NCBI GenBank assembly: GCA_944391115.1
Contig: CALXSJ010000005.1
Coordinates: forward strand, 62,001 to 126,000
Direction of reading: 5' to 3'
DNA length: 64,000 nucleotides
DNA from: an uncultured Victivallales bacterium
Lineage (GTDB): Bacteria > Verrucomicrobiota > Lentisphaeria > Victivallales > UBA1829
The notes beneath the pieces are model-generated. The model did no database searches. It saw only the letters and a program-made list of their open reading frames with translations, and had not been told where the DNA came from. Position numbers and translations under genes: made by a program. Shown one piece after another: positions 43,896-53,234 of the stretch (positions within the stretch are counted from its first letter, which is position 1; each line of letters begins with the position of its first letter).

Positions 43896-46373
43896 TCACA
43901 GGAAGCGTCCGGTCCGGCTCAGCGGGCTGTTCCGGAGATCCTCCTGCGTGCCGGCGGCCACAATTCTGCCGCCTTCCTCGCCGCCGCCCGGCCCCATGTC
44001 GATGATGTAATCTGCGCTGCGGATCACATCCAGATCATGTTCGATCACAATCACGGTGGCTCCGTTTCCGATGAGGGTCCGGAAGACATCAAGCAGCGTG
44101 CGCACGTCGAGAGGATGCAGTCCGATGGTCGGCTCGTCGAAAAGAAAAACGGTGTCGGACTGGGTCCGGGTGATCTCGCCTGACAGCTTCAGGCGCTGCG
44201 CCTCTCCGCCGGAAAGATTCGGCGTCTCCTCTCCAAGCGTCAGATAGCCGAGTCCGAGCGTCCGGAGAATCTTCAGACGCTGATGCACCAGGCGCATGCC
44301 GCGGCAGAAATCCATTGCTTCGCAGACATCCATGTCCATCAGCTCAGGCAGAGAACGAGCCACCCCGTCCGGGTTGAGAAGCCGGACCGCGCCGGCCTCG
44401 CGGGAATAGCGGGACCCGCGGCAGTCCGGACAGGGGATCTCCACATCCGGCAGGAACTGGACGTCCAGACTGATCTCCCCGGTTCCGTCGCAGAGCGGAC
44501 AGCGCAGTTTTCCCGTATTGTAGGAAAAATCCCCCGCCTTGTATCCGAGACGTTTCGCGTCGGGAGTCTTCGCAAAGATTTTCCGCAGTTCATCGTGCAC
44601 ATCGGCATAAGTCGCCACGGTGGAACGGACGTTGATGCCGATGGGCGTCGCGTCGATCAGCTTGATCTGCCGGATTCCGCCGGGGTCCGCGGCCCGGACA
44701 TGCGCGGGGAGTTTCCGGCGGGCAATCGCGGCTTCGAGACCGGGCACGAGACTTTCCAGAACCAGCGTCGTTTTTCCGGAACCGGAAACCCCTGTCACGA
44801 CGGTCAGTTTTCCTTTCGGAATGTCAACCTCCAGCGGTTTCACGGTATGGATCGCATCCGTGGAAAGATGAATTCTGCCGCCGGCAAAGAGAGAGGAACG
44901 CGTGCCGTTTTTCAGACGCTGAACACAGGCGCGTCCCGAGAGAAAGGGGCCGATCAGGGAATCCGGATTCCGTTCAAGTTCAGCAACCCTGCCTTCGGCG
45001 ATCACGCGTCCGCCGTTCGCTCCAGCTCCCGGCCCCATTTCGATCACCCAGTCCGCCTGCGAAAGCACCTGGGTATCGTGATCGACCAGAATGACGGAGT
45101 TGCCGTCGGCGACAAGGTCGCGCATTACCGCAGTCAACCCTGCGAGATTGGAGGGATGCAGCCCGATCGACGGTTCGTCCAGCACATACAGAACGCCGGT
45201 GGTGCGGTTGCGGACGGAGCGCGCCAGCTGCATCCGCTGGCGTTCGCCGGTGGAGAGCGTGGAAGCCGCGCGGTCCAGGGTGAGGTAGCCAAGCCCGAGA
45301 TCCAGCAGGCGTTTCGCCACAGTCCGGAAGGATTCGCAGATGCTCTCCGCCATCGGACGCATCTCCTCCGGCAGAGAAGCTGGAACGCCGTCCACCCAGG
45401 AGGCAAGTCCGGAAAGAGTCATCGCGCAGGCGCGGTCCAGGGAAATGCCGCGAAGCTCAGGCATCCGCGCGGCGGGAGAAAGCCGCGTGCCGCCGCAGTC
45501 CGGACAGAGATCCTCCCGCAGGAATTTCGCCACGCGTTTCATTCCCTGCTCGTCCTTGACTTTCGAAAGGGCGTTTTCCACCGTGCGGACCGCGCTGTAA
45601 TAGGTGAAATCAAGTTCTCCCGCGTTTTCGGAGGTTTTCGAGTGATAGAAAATGTGCTTCTTTTCCGGAGGGCCGTCATAGACGATCTCCTTTTCGCGTT
45701 CCGTCAGTTCGCGGAAGGGAATGTCGGTGCGGACGCCCATTGCGCGGCAGACGTCGGTCATCAGCGACCACATCAGCGAGTTCCAGGGTGCGACCGCACC
45801 GCCGTCAATGGTCAGCGATTCGTCCGGCACCAGCGTAGCCCGGTCCACTGTCCGGACGATTCCCGTGCCGTCGCAGGTCCGGCATGCGCCCCGGCTGTTG
45901 AAAGCGAGATCCTCGGCGGAAGGAGCATAGAACGCAGCACCGCACTCCGGACAGTGCAGCTCCCGCCCCGCGGCGACGGCAAGCGAAGGTTTCTGCAGAT
46001 GTCCGTTGGGACAGCGGTGACAGGCCAGACGGGAAAACATCAGCCTGAGACTGCTCAGAAGTTCGCTTCCCGTTCCGAATGTGCTGCGGATTCCCGGAAC
46101 CCCCGGCCGCTGATGCAGCGCAAGCGCCGCGGGAACATACAGAACGTCATCCACCTGCGCCCTGGCCGCCTGCGTCATCCTGCGCCGCGTGTATGTGGAA
46201 AGAGCATCCAGATAACGCCGGGACCCCTCCGCATAAAGAACGCCGAGGGCAAGCGACGATTTGCCCGATCCGGACACTCCGGCAATGCCGACGATGCAAT
46301 GCAGCGGAATATCCACGTCAATGTTTTTCAGGTTGTGCACCCGAGCGCCGCGCACTTTTATCTGTTCGATCAT
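43896..46373 (-). CDS. UvrA paralogue (class II, UvrA2-like ABC ATPase)
   Basis: 825 residues, against ~940 for canonical UvrA. Both ABC modules are intact: Walker A GVSGSGKSSL (residue ~33) and GVSGSGKTTL, signatures STGERQRMQLA and LSGGEAQRLKL, Walker B LYVLDEPSIGLH and VFLFDEPTIGLH. Zinc-binding Cys pairs are present (CPECG, CRTCDGTG, CPDCGG, CPLCDG, CPDCRG). The shorter first half suggests loss or reduction of the UvrB-binding region, as in UvrA2 proteins, which are linked to tolerance of DNA-intercalating drugs rather than general excision repair. The ATG is preceded by a weak site. No UvrB or UvrC gene is nearby. Confidence 0.9.
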   Translation of the reverse strand: MIEQIKVRGARVHNLKNIDVDIPLHCIVGIAGVSGSGKSSLALGVLYAEGSRRYLDALSTYTRRRMTQAARAQVDDVLYVPAALALHQRPGVPGIRSTFGTGSELLSSLRLMFSRLACHRCPNGHLQKPSLAVAAGRELHCPECGAAFYAPSAEDLAFNSRGACRTCDGTGIVRTVDRATLVPDESLTIDGGAVAPWNSLMWSLMTDVCRAMGVRTDIPFRELTEREKEIVYDGPPEKKHIFYHSKTSENAGELDFTYYSAVRTVENALSKVKDEQGMKRVAKFLREDLCPDCGGTRLSPAARMPELRGISLDRACAMTLSGLASWVDGVPASLPEEMRPMAESICESFRTVAKRLLDLGLGYLTLDRAASTLSTGERQRMQLARSVRNRTTGVLYVLDEPSIGLHPSNLAGLTAVMRDLVADGNSVILVDHDTQVLSQADWVIEMGPGAGANGGRVIAEGRVAELERNPDSLIGPFLSGRACVQRLKNGTRSSLFAGGRIHLSTDAIHTVKPLEVDIPKGKLTVVTGVSGSGKTTLVLESLVPGLEAAIARRKLPAHVRAADPGGIRQIKLIDATPIGINVRSTVATYADVHDELRKIFAKTPDAKRLGYKAGDFSYNTGKLRCPLCDGTGEISLDVQFLPDVEIPCPDCRGSRYSREAGAVRLLNPDGVARSLPELMDMDVCEAMDFCRGMRLVHQRLKILRTLGLGYLTLGEETPNLSGGEAQRLKLSGEITRTQSDTVFLFDEPTIGLHPLDVRTLLDVFRTLIGNGATVIVIEHDLDVIRSADYIIDMGPGGGEEGGRIVAAGTQEDLRNSPLSRTGRFL

Positions 46374-46496
46374 GAAAACCTGCCCGCCTCCATCATTTTC
46401 CGAAGCTCCAGGAAGCGACTAAGATAACACGTTTTCCGATTTTTTCAACGGAGAAACGCCAGGAAGCGGAAAAATCGGAGTCGCCTGTTTTTCCGG

Positions 46497-46525
46497 TTGA
46501 ATTTCCGGAAAAGCGGTTGTAGTTT
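46497..46525 (+). promoter_or_regulatory. Candidate promoter of dut
   Basis: TTGAAT at 46497-46502, a 17-base spacer and TAGTTT at 46520-46525, 26 bases before the ATG. Both boxes have two mismatches. Confidence 0.35.
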
Positions 46526-46550
46526 ACCGGAAAATGAGAAAGGACATCTT

Positions 46551-46994
46551 ATGAGCAGAATTACCGTCAAATTCATCATGGAGCCGGGATGCGCCGATCT
46601 CCGCCCGGCCAAAGCACACGAGGACGACGCGGCTTACGATCTTCGCTCCCGGACGGACATCACAGTGCACCCGGGCAAGGTCGCCCTGGTTCCGACCGGA
46701 CTGCGCATCGAACTTCCCCCCGGATATGAGGCGCAGGTCAGACCGCGCAGCGGACTTGCGCTCCGCCATTCCATCGGTGTGCTCAACGCGCCGGGAACCA
46801 TTGACGCCGGATATCGCGGAGAAGTCTGCTCGATTCTCTTCAATTTCGGCGATGCGCCGTTTGAAATTCACAGAGGAGACCGGATCTCCCAGATGGTGAT
46901 TGCATCTCTTCCCGATGTGGAACTGATCCCTGCGGAAACACTTTCCGAAACGGGACGCGGTTCCGGGGGATTCGGCAGCACAGGAAGACAATGA
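46551..46994 (+). CDS. dut: Deoxyuridine 5'-triphosphate nucleotidohydrolase (dUTPase)
   Basis: 147-residue trimeric-type dUTPase, which hydrolyses dUTP to dUMP and pyrophosphate to keep uracil out of DNA and feed thymidylate synthesis. All five motifs are present: [36 protein letters not shown] and the C-terminal P-loop-like [10 protein letters not shown]. The ATG at 46551 follows AAAGGAC at the right distance; the frame is open a little further upstream without a ribosome site. Its stop overlaps a very short ORF. Confidence 0.97.
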   Translation: MSRITVKFIMEPGCADLRPAKAHEDDAAYDLRSRTDITVHPGKVALVPTGLRIELPPGYEAQVRPRSGLALRHSIGVLNAPGTIDAGYRGEVCSILFNFGDAPFEIHRGDRISQMVIASLPDVELIPAETLSETGRGSGGFGSTGRQ

Positions 46995-47107
46995 AGCCGC
47001 AAGAGAAGCTGTTTCATGCCGCAGATGAAATGCTGAATACCGGAGCGGAAAAGCAGATTGCCGGAACCGGAACAGAAACTGCCGGACATCCGGCAAACTC
47101 CATTTGA
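46991..47107 (+). CDS. Possible 38-residue ORF coupled to dut
   Basis: The ATG overlaps the dut stop as ATGA. The 38-residue product ([20 protein letters not shown] and onwards) is polar with no recognised motif. There is no independent ribosome site. It may be chance; the overlap is the only support. Confidence 0.2.
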   Translation: MKPQEKLFHAADEMLNTGAEKQIAGTGTETAGHPANSI

Positions 47108-47191
47108 GAAACAGGAGAAACACCCGGGGGCGGAAAATGACGCACGTCAGGCGCCTCCGCCTGAAAAACATATTCGAAGGATGCGATTATC

Positions 47192-48370
47192 ATGCAAAGC
47201 GACACATGTCTCCGCGAACTTTATACGCTGATTGAACAAAAACATACGCAATGGGCGGAACTCTCCGCCATGATCTGGAAGACTCCGGAACTGGCATACA
47301 GGGAAGTTTTCGCCTGTGCCCGGCAGACCGCCCTGCTCCGGGATCTCGGATTTCAGGTTTTCACTCCCTGCTACGGGCTTGAAACCGCCTACCGGGCGGA
47401 TTCCGGGGAAGGAGAACCCGCCTTCGCGTTCGTCGCCGAGTATGACGCTCTTCCGAAGCTGGGACACGGCTGCGGCCACAACCTCATCTGCACGGCCGCA
47501 GTCGCGGCGGCATATGCGGTGCGGGAACTTCTCAAGCGCTATGAACTTCCGGGGCATGTGGTTCTGCTCGGCACGCCCGCGGAGGAATCCGGCGGAGGAA
47601 AAGTCCGGATGCTGGAGCGGAACTGTCTGGACGGGATCGGGGCCGCGATGATGGTTCATCCCTCCTGGCGTACAACACCGGACACTGGTTCCACTGCAAT
47701 CCGCCGCTTTGACGTGGAGTTTTCCGGAAAATCCGCGCATGCGGCCGGGGCGCCGGAACTCGGACGCAATGCCCTGGACGCGGTTCTTCTCCTGTTCAAC
47801 GCCCTGAACGCATGGCGTCAGCAGCTGCCGGAAAATGCGCGAATCCATGGAATCATTCTGGACGGCGGGGAAGCGCCGAACATCATTCCGGATTACGCGA
47901 AATGCCGCTTCTATCTGCGCTCCACGGAAGAAAAATGGATCGAAGCGATGGAAAAACGCTTCCGGAACATGGTTCGCGGCGCGGAGCTCATGACGGAAAC
48001 TGCGGCAGCAGTGACGCCCTATCAGGTCCCCTATATGAGCCGCAAGCCGAACGGAGCAATGAATGCGGTCTATTGCGACGCGGCAAAGGAGCTAGGCCTG
48101 AATCCCGTGATTCCACAACGTTCCGGACGCGGTTCCTCCGACTTCGGTGATTTTTCGCACAAAGTGCCGGGCATTCATCCGTATTTCGGCATCGCCGATC
48201 ATGAAATCGCCGGGCATTCCACGGATTTCGCCGAAGCGGCGGCAACGGAATATGCTCTCAATCAGGCGCTCAAAGCGGCGGCGGCAATGGCAGAAGTCGG
48301 CTTCCGGTATCTTACGGAGGAAGAGTTCCGGAGGAATGTGGAGCAGGATTTCGCCGGTTCTCCGGCATGA
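47192..48370 (+). CDS. M20-family amidohydrolase, AbgB-like
   Basis: 392 residues of a dinuclear-metal amidohydrolase (peptidase M20D group). Motifs: AFVAEYDALPKLGHGCGHN with metal-ligand His and Asp residues, GTPAEESGGGK with the catalytic Glu, MMVHPSW, and the small dimerisation-domain start VEFSGKSAHAAGAPELGRNALDA. The last His ligand is in the IAGHSTDFAEAA segment near the C-terminus. The GHGCGHN form is shared with p-aminobenzoyl-glutamate hydrolase subunit B and similar N-acyl amino acid hydrolases. GAAGGAT precedes the ATG. The natural substrate cannot be read from the sequence. Confidence 0.92.
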   Translation: MQSDTCLRELYTLIEQKHTQWAELSAMIWKTPELAYREVFACARQTALLRDLGFQVFTPCYGLETAYRADSGEGEPAFAFVAEYDALPKLGHGCGHNLICTAAVAAAYAVRELLKRYELPGHVVLLGTPAEESGGGKVRMLERNCLDGIGAAMMVHPSWRTTPDTGSTAIRRFDVEFSGKSAHAAGAPELGRNALDAVLLLFNALNAWRQQLPENARIHGIILDGGEAPNIIPDYAKCRFYLRSTEEKWIEAMEKRFRNMVRGAELMTETAAAVTPYQVPYMSRKPNGAMNAVYCDAAKELGLNPVIPQRSGRGSSDFGDFSHKVPGIHPYFGIADHEIAGHSTDFAEAAATEYALNQALKAAAAMAEVGFRYLTEEEFRRNVEQDFAGSPA

Positions 48371-48532
48371 CTTCCCGCCGCAGACGGCAGTCCCGCGGGA
48401 CGGAAAAATTTTTCCTCATCCAAGGATGTGCAGAATCTTCCATTTTTCCGGAAAAGGAAGGAAAAACAACTGCACGGACAATCGGACGCCCCTGCATGCA
48501 GCCGGACGCAAAGCCGCAGACCGCGGAAAGAC

Positions 48533-49912
48533 TCACTTCTGACTGATCTGTTCAAACCCGAATACGGGAATGCTTTTTTCACTCCACTGATTGAAGAACT
48601 GCGCGGACATGGCATAGACAACATACAGCATAAGCACAAGAGTCAGACAGGCGCAGACGGTGAAGAAGATGGAGGGTTCGGCTTTTCTTGCGGCTTCGCG
48701 CAAAGCGGCCTGTGCCCTTGCCTCCTCATCCGCCTTTTCCTGATCGATCTGGATCGCCTGTTCTTCAGCCTGAACCGCCTCATTTTTTGTTGTGGGAATG
48801 TCCTGCTGCACATGAATGGAAACAGTGGGATCCGAGGGCTGCGGCGCCACAGGAGCCTTGCTCGGAATGGAAAGCTTCGGCATCTTGGGCGCCTGCGGCG
48901 CTGCGGATTCCGCCGGAGCTTCAGCTTTTTCCTGCGGCTGCGGAGGAACAGGCGATACCGTGGAGGGCGTCTTGGGCGTCAGCTTGATGGTTTGCGCGGA
49001 AGCCGGCGCCGCCGACGGCGCAGGCATTGTTTTTTTGGGCATGCGGATTGTCTTCGTTTCCCCGCCTTCCTCTTCCGGCTGCGGAGGAACAGGCGATACC
49101 GTGGAGGGCGTCTTGGGCGTCAGCTTAAGGGTTTGCGCGGAAGCAGACGCCGCTTCAGCGGTGGAAGCGGGTTTCGGCGCCAGTTTAATCGTCTGCGATG
49201 CGGCGGACGATCCGGTTGCGGAGGGTTCCGCGGGCGCGGCGGAAGGACGCAGCTTGATTGCAGGCTTGGCAGTCTGCAGGCCGGACTGATGAACAGCGGC
49301 CAGCGTCGAATGCGACGACGCCTTTCCGATTTCCTGAGTGGTCGTCGGAACCGGGGAAGGATTTGCCGGAGGCGGCGTCACCGTTACCGGTTTCGGTTTG
49401 GCTATCCCCTGAGTTGATGTCGGAGCCGCGGAAGGTTTTGCCGGAGCCACGGGTTTCGGCCGCGCGATCCCCTGCGTCGTGGTCGATACGACGGAAGGTT
49501 TTGCCGGAGCCACGGGTTTCGGCCGCGCGATCCCCTGCGTCGTGGTCGATACGACGGAAGGTTTCGCCGGAGCCACGGGTTTCGGCCGTGCGATCCCCTG
49601 CGTCGTGGTCGCCACGACGGAAGGCTTCGGTGGAGGCATCGGAGCAGGTTTCGGAGAGGAAGCCATGGGAATGGTCGCGGTGGAAACCGTCCTCGGCGGC
49701 TGCTGTCCCATGGGAATGGTCGCGGTGGAAACAGATCCGTCCGCGTTCGGAGAAGGAGCGAGAGGCTTGAGCTTGATCGTCTTTCTCGCGGCGGAGGAAG
49801 CCATGGCCGGAGTCGCCGCGGGAACGCGTTTCAGCGTGCCTGTATCCGTATTACGTAGCTTCAGCGGATCGTTCAGCCCGCCATTGTCACTGCTCGGGGT
49901 ATTCTCACTCAT
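48533..49912 (-). CDS. Repetitive Pro/Thr-rich protein with C-terminal membrane anchor
   Basis: 459 residues from the ATG at 49912, chosen for AAGGA nine bases upstream; an ATG three codons earlier is too close to that site. There is no signal peptide. Residues ~80-220 contain repeats built on STTTQGIARPKPVAPAK, three of them nearly identical. A short motif of the form QTIKLTPK, KTIKLKPL or KTIRMPKK recurs at least six times along the chain, twice inside a larger repeat continuing TPSTVSPVPPQP. Then comes an acidic coiled segment (QAEEQAIQIDQEKADEEARAQ), a single hydrophobic helix (IFFTVCACLTLVLMLYVVYAM) and a short tail, so it is tail-anchored with the repeat region in the cytoplasm. The function is unknown; the recurring motif looks like a set of docking sites. 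Confidence 0.8.
   Translation of the reverse strand: MSENTPSSDNGGLNDPLKLRNTDTGTLKRVPAATPAMASSAARKTIKLKPLAPSPNADGSVSTATIPMGQQPPRTVSTATIPMASSPKPAPMPPPKPSVVATTTQGIARPKPVAPAKPSVVSTTTQGIARPKPVAPAKPSVVSTTTQGIARPKPVAPAKPSAAPTSTQGIAKPKPVTVTPPPANPSPVPTTTQEIGKASSHSTLAAVHQSGLQTAKPAIKLRPSAAPAEPSATGSSAASQTIKLAPKPASTAEAASASAQTLKLTPKTPSTVSPVPPQPEEEGGETKTIRMPKKTMPAPSAAPASAQTIKLTPKTPSTVSPVPPQPQEKAEAPAESAAPQAPKMPKLSIPSKAPVAPQPSDPTVSIHVQQDIPTTKNEAVQAEEQAIQIDQEKADEEARAQAALREAARKAEPSIFFTVCACLTLVLMLYVVYAMSAQFFNQWSEKSIPVFGFEQISQK
49441..49629. repeat. Three tandem 63-bp repeats inside the repetitive protein gene
   Basis: The string ccggagccacgggtttcggc recurs at 49441, 49504 and 49567, a 63-base period that encodes 21 residues. 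The copies differ at only a few bases, and a more diverged copy precedes them at about 49378. The near-identity suggests recent expansion or gene conversion. Confidence 0.9.
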
Positions 49913-49989
49913 GTTTTCCATTCCTTTTTTCGCAACAATTCCCGTCTGCCTGGAAATCCGGCAGACAACAATACGGTTCCTTCTGAGGG

Positions 49990-50017
49990 AATATAGCATA
50001 CAAAACAGGCGCGGCAA
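49990..50017 (-). promoter_or_regulatory. Promoter of the repetitive protein gene
   Basis: On the minus strand TTGCCG (50017-50012), a 16-base spacer and TATATT (49995-49990), about 78 bases before the ATG at 49912. The remaining bases to dxs are very A/T-rich, and no clear plus-strand promoter with standard spacing was found for dxs. Confidence 0.45.
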
Positions 50018-50120
50018 TTATTTTTTTTGCAAAAATGAAAGAAATATTCAAAAAATATGCTATTTTACCGTAAAAAACAAGAAAATATCACCGTTTTTAC
50101 CAATCGGAAAAGATGAAATC

Positions 50121-51974
50121 ATGGAAACACCGGTTCTGAATAAAATCAATCATCCTGCGGATCTGAAGGAACTGAGCCCCGCTCTTCTGGCGGGACTCTG
50201 CTCGGAACTTCGCGGAATCATCCTTGATACGGTCTCGCGCAACGGAGGACACCTTGCTCCGAACCTCGGCATTGTCGAACTGACGGTTGCCCTCCACCGC
50301 GTCTTCCGGATGCCGGAAGACAAGATCATCTGGGATGTCGGGCACCAGAGTTACGTTCATAAGCTCCTTACCGGCAGAAAAGATCGTTTTTCCACCATCC
50401 GCACGGACGGCGGACTTTCCGGATTTCCTCTGCGCGAAGAGTCCGAATACGACTGTTTCAGCGCGGGACACGCCGGAACCGCAATTTCCGCCGCAATGGG
50501 ATTCGCCGCGGCGCGCGACGCGCGCAATGGAAAGGAACATGTAATCGCAGTCATCGGCGACGGCTCACTTGCATGCGGGCTTTCCCTTGAAGCTCTGAAC
50601 AACGTGCGCACCAGCTGCAAGAATCTGATTATCATCCTGAACGACAACAAAATGTCGATTTCCAAATCCGTCGGCGCCATTCCGAACTATCTCAACCGCA
50701 TCATCACCGGCCGCAGCTACAACCACTTCAAGGCGTTTGCGAAAATGGCAGTCCGGCGCATGCCCAGCGGCGCGGAAATCATCGGCGGGATTCAGAAGCT
50801 CGAGGAGGCGACCAAAAGCCTTTTCGTGCCCGGCGTCTTTTTTGAGGAAATGGGGCTGCGCTACATCGGCCCCATCAACGGCCACAAACTGCCGGAACTC
50901 ATCGAAACCTTTACACGGGTCCGGGATTTCAACCGTCCCGTGATCGTGCATGTCATTACGGAAAAAGGAGCGGGCTGCGAATATGCCAAGGAGGCCCCGG
51001 AGAAATTTCACGGCGTCTCCAGCTTCAATCCGCATACGGGGCATTCGGAGCGCGCGGTCTCCGGAACGAACTTTTCAGCGGCGTTCGGCGAAGCCATGAT
51101 GGAGCTTGCGGGAAAGGAACCGGATCTCGTTGCGATCACGGCGGCCATGCGGTCCGGCACAGGCCTTCTGAAATTCTCCGGTCAGTTCCCCGAACGCTTT
51201 TTCGACGTCGGTATCGCGGAAGAACATGCGCTGACTTTCGCAGGGGGGCTGGCCGCAGGCGGCATGCGTCCCGTCGTCGCGCTGTATGCGACATTCCTGC
51301 AGCGGGCTCTGGACAGCGTGTTTCACGACATCTGCCTTCAGAATCTGCCGGTCGTGATCTGTGCGGACCGCGCCGGAATCGTCGAGGACGGCCCCACGCA
51401 CCACGGCATTTACGACGAATCTTTTCTGCTGGCAATGCCGCATCTCTCCGTCCTCGCCCCGAAAAATGAAACGGAACTCAAGGCAATGCTCTGCGCCGCC
51501 TATAACAGGAAAGCGCCTGTCGTAATCCGCTACCCGCGCGGAGCGTCGGAACTGGAACATCTCCCCGTTCCCGCTCCGGAATGGGGAAAGGCCGAAACGG
51601 TCCGGGATGGATCGGACCTCGCGATCTGGGCGGTCGGACGTGAAGTCGGAACCGCGCTTGCCGTGGCGGATCGGCTCGGATTTTCCTGCCGGATCGTGAA
51701 CGCACGCTTCCTCAAGCCCTTCGACCGCGACCTCTTCCTGGCTGACGCTTCCAGAATGCCTGTATTCACCATTGAGGACAATCTCGCGGGGACCGGGCTG
51801 GACAGGATCACCGACAGTCTGCTTCTCAATGAAAAACACTGTCCGGTCCATCACTTCGCATGGCCGGAGGATGAAATCATTCCGCATGGAACGCTTCCGC
51901 GCCTGCGGGAAAAATACGGCATGACACCGGAAGCAATTGCAGAAAAAATCCGTGAACGGCTGAAGACTTCCTGA
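50121..51974 (+). CDS. dxs: 1-deoxy-D-xylulose-5-phosphate synthase
   Basis: 617 residues; condenses pyruvate and glyceraldehyde 3-phosphate with thiamine diphosphate, the first step of the MEP isoprenoid pathway. Motifs: NGGHLAPNLG, WDVGHQSYVHKLLTG, the TPP/Mg2+-binding GDGSLACGLSLEALNN to NDNKMSIS, the catalytic Glu region FDVGIAEEHALTFAGGLA, DGPTHHGIYD and the YPRG loop. The ATG at 50121 has only a weak ribosome site, but the encoded N-terminus fits the family; the open frame continues upstream into the antisense of the neighbouring repetitive gene and is not used. MEP-pathway products also feed MiaA, encoded elsewhere in the window. Confidence 0.96.
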   Translation: METPVLNKINHPADLKELSPALLAGLCSELRGIILDTVSRNGGHLAPNLGIVELTVALHRVFRMPEDKIIWDVGHQSYVHKLLTGRKDRFSTIRTDGGLSGFPLREESEYDCFSAGHAGTAISAAMGFAAARDARNGKEHVIAVIGDGSLACGLSLEALNNVRTSCKNLIIILNDNKMSISKSVGAIPNYLNRIITGRSYNHFKAFAKMAVRRMPSGAEIIGGIQKLEEATKSLFVPGVFFEEMGLRYIGPINGHKLPELIETFTRVRDFNRPVIVHVITEKGAGCEYAKEAPEKFHGVSSFNPHTGHSERAVSGTNFSAAFGEAMMELAGKEPDLVAITAAMRSGTGLLKFSGQFPERFFDVGIAEEHALTFAGGLAAGGMRPVVALYATFLQRALDSVFHDICLQNLPVVICADRAGIVEDGPTHHGIYDESFLLAMPHLSVLAPKNETELKAMLCAAYNRKAPVVIRYPRGASELEHLPVPAPEWGKAETVRDGSDLAIWAVGREVGTALAVADRLGFSCRIVNARFLKPFDRDLFLADASRMPVFTIEDNLAGTGLDRITDSLLLNEKHCPVHHFAWPEDEIIPHGTLPRLREKYGMTPEAIAEKIRERLKTS

Positions 51975-51979
51975 GAAAA

Positions 51980-53128
51980 TCAGAATCCGAACAGTCCGGA
52001 AGCCGCCTTCATCTCCTTCCGGATCGGGACATGGAACGGACATCGCTTTTCACACTGTCCGCAATGAAGACAGTCGGACGCGTGCCGCGCAAGAAGTTTA
52101 TAATGCTCCCGCACGGTTTCGGGAATCTCCCGGCGGGCACGTGCCAGATTCAGATATTTGTTGACGTCCGCCACACGGATGCCGGCCGGGCACGGAGCGC
52201 AGTGCCCGCAGTACATGCAGTGACCGGACCAGGTGAACTTTTCCAGCCCCGAAAGCACACGGGAATAATCCTTCTCCTCCTCGGACGCGGTGCACCACGC
52301 CAGCGCGCATTCGATTTCGGAAACGCTCCGGCATCCGGCCATGACCGCCGCGACGGCGGGACGGGTCAACGCATAGTTCAGCGCCTGCACAGGCGTGAAG
52401 GCGCGCCCGAACGGGGACTGGTCCGCCTTCAGGAGGTCGCCTCCGGCATAGACCTTCATCACGTCGATTCCGACGTTTTCCCGTTCGCAGAGTTCATACA
52501 ATGCTTCGCGCTCGGCATTGAAGTTGTGAAGCGCCTTCGCGTAACGCTCCTCCGCCCAGAGCATCTCCACATCCTCGTCCGGCGGCTGCATGTCGTAGCA
52601 GGGATTGACGGAAAACATCAGCACGTCGACGGCGCCGCTTTCGACCGCCATGCGGGCGACGACGGGATTGTGGCTGCTGATGCCGACGGACCGGATCCTC
52701 CCCTGCGCCCTGAGCTCCTTTGCATACGCAAGAATTTCCCCGTCGAACACGGCATGGAAATCGTCCACGGCGTCGATGTAATGGATCATGCCCACATCGA
52801 CGTAATCCGTGCCGAGACGCCTGAGCAGATCGTCAAAGGCCGCCTTCGTTTCAGCAAGATCGCGGGAGCGTTCATACTGTCCATTCTTCCAGACGGAGCA
52901 GAGATGCCCCTGAATCACAAAGGAGGATCGCCGTCCCCGGAGGGAATCCCCGAGCGCGGTGCGCAGGTCCGGATCGGAAGAGTAGATATCGATGAAATTG
53001 ATTCCGTTCCCGATCGCGAAATCCATCATTTCGCGGGCCTCTCCGGAAGTTTTTCCGGCAAACCCTTCGCATCCGAGGGCAATCGCGCCGACTTCAAGTC
53101 CGCTTCTTCCCAGTGTTCTGTAAATCAT
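51980..53128 (-). CDS. Aldo/keto reductase with C-terminal 4Fe-4S ferredoxin domain
   Basis: 382 residues. An N-terminal AKR barrel (YRTLGRSGLEVGAIALG, INFIDIYSSDPD with the catalytic Asp/Tyr region altered, DYVDVGMIHYID, RSVGISSHNP) is followed by a ferredoxin-like domain with CMYCGHCAPCPAGI and CLHCGQCEKRCPFHV, the ligands for two [4Fe-4S] clusters. The usual Tyr of the AKR tetrad is at best displaced: the motif reads DIYSSD rather than DTAxxYG. This layout is common in anaerobes, and the substrates are mostly unknown. It converges on dxs with only 5 bases between the stops. Confidence 0.92.
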   Translation of the reverse strand: MIYRTLGRSGLEVGAIALGCEGFAGKTSGEAREMMDFAIGNGINFIDIYSSDPDLRTALGDSLRGRRSSFVIQGHLCSVWKNGQYERSRDLAETKAAFDDLLRRLGTDYVDVGMIHYIDAVDDFHAVFDGEILAYAKELRAQGRIRSVGISSHNPVVARMAVESGAVDVLMFSVNPCYDMQPPDEDVEMLWAEERYAKALHNFNAEREALYELCERENVGIDVMKVYAGGDLLKADQSPFGRAFTPVQALNYALTRPAVAAVMAGCRSVSEIECALAWCTASEEEKDYSRVLSGLEKFTWSGHCMYCGHCAPCPAGIRVADVNKYLNLARARREIPETVREHYKLLARHASDCLHCGQCEKRCPFHVPIRKEMKAASGLFGF

Positions 53129-53234
53129 TTCCGCACGTCCTTTCCGTTTCAGGAAAAGTGATTTTTCTTCTGCGGCGGGCCCCGGAAGAAATTCCTCCGC
53201 CGGATCCCCCTGCCCCGCCGGGATGTTCCGATGC

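Noticed and set aside
44283-46427. 714-codon plus-strand frame opposite the UvrA paralogue
   Set aside because: Antisense to a gene with two intact ABC modules; composition is typical of a shadow frame.
49441-49629. Regular 63-bp repeats as a possible CRISPR array
   Set aside because: Repeats are directly adjacent without unique spacers and keep a 21-codon reading frame inside a gene.
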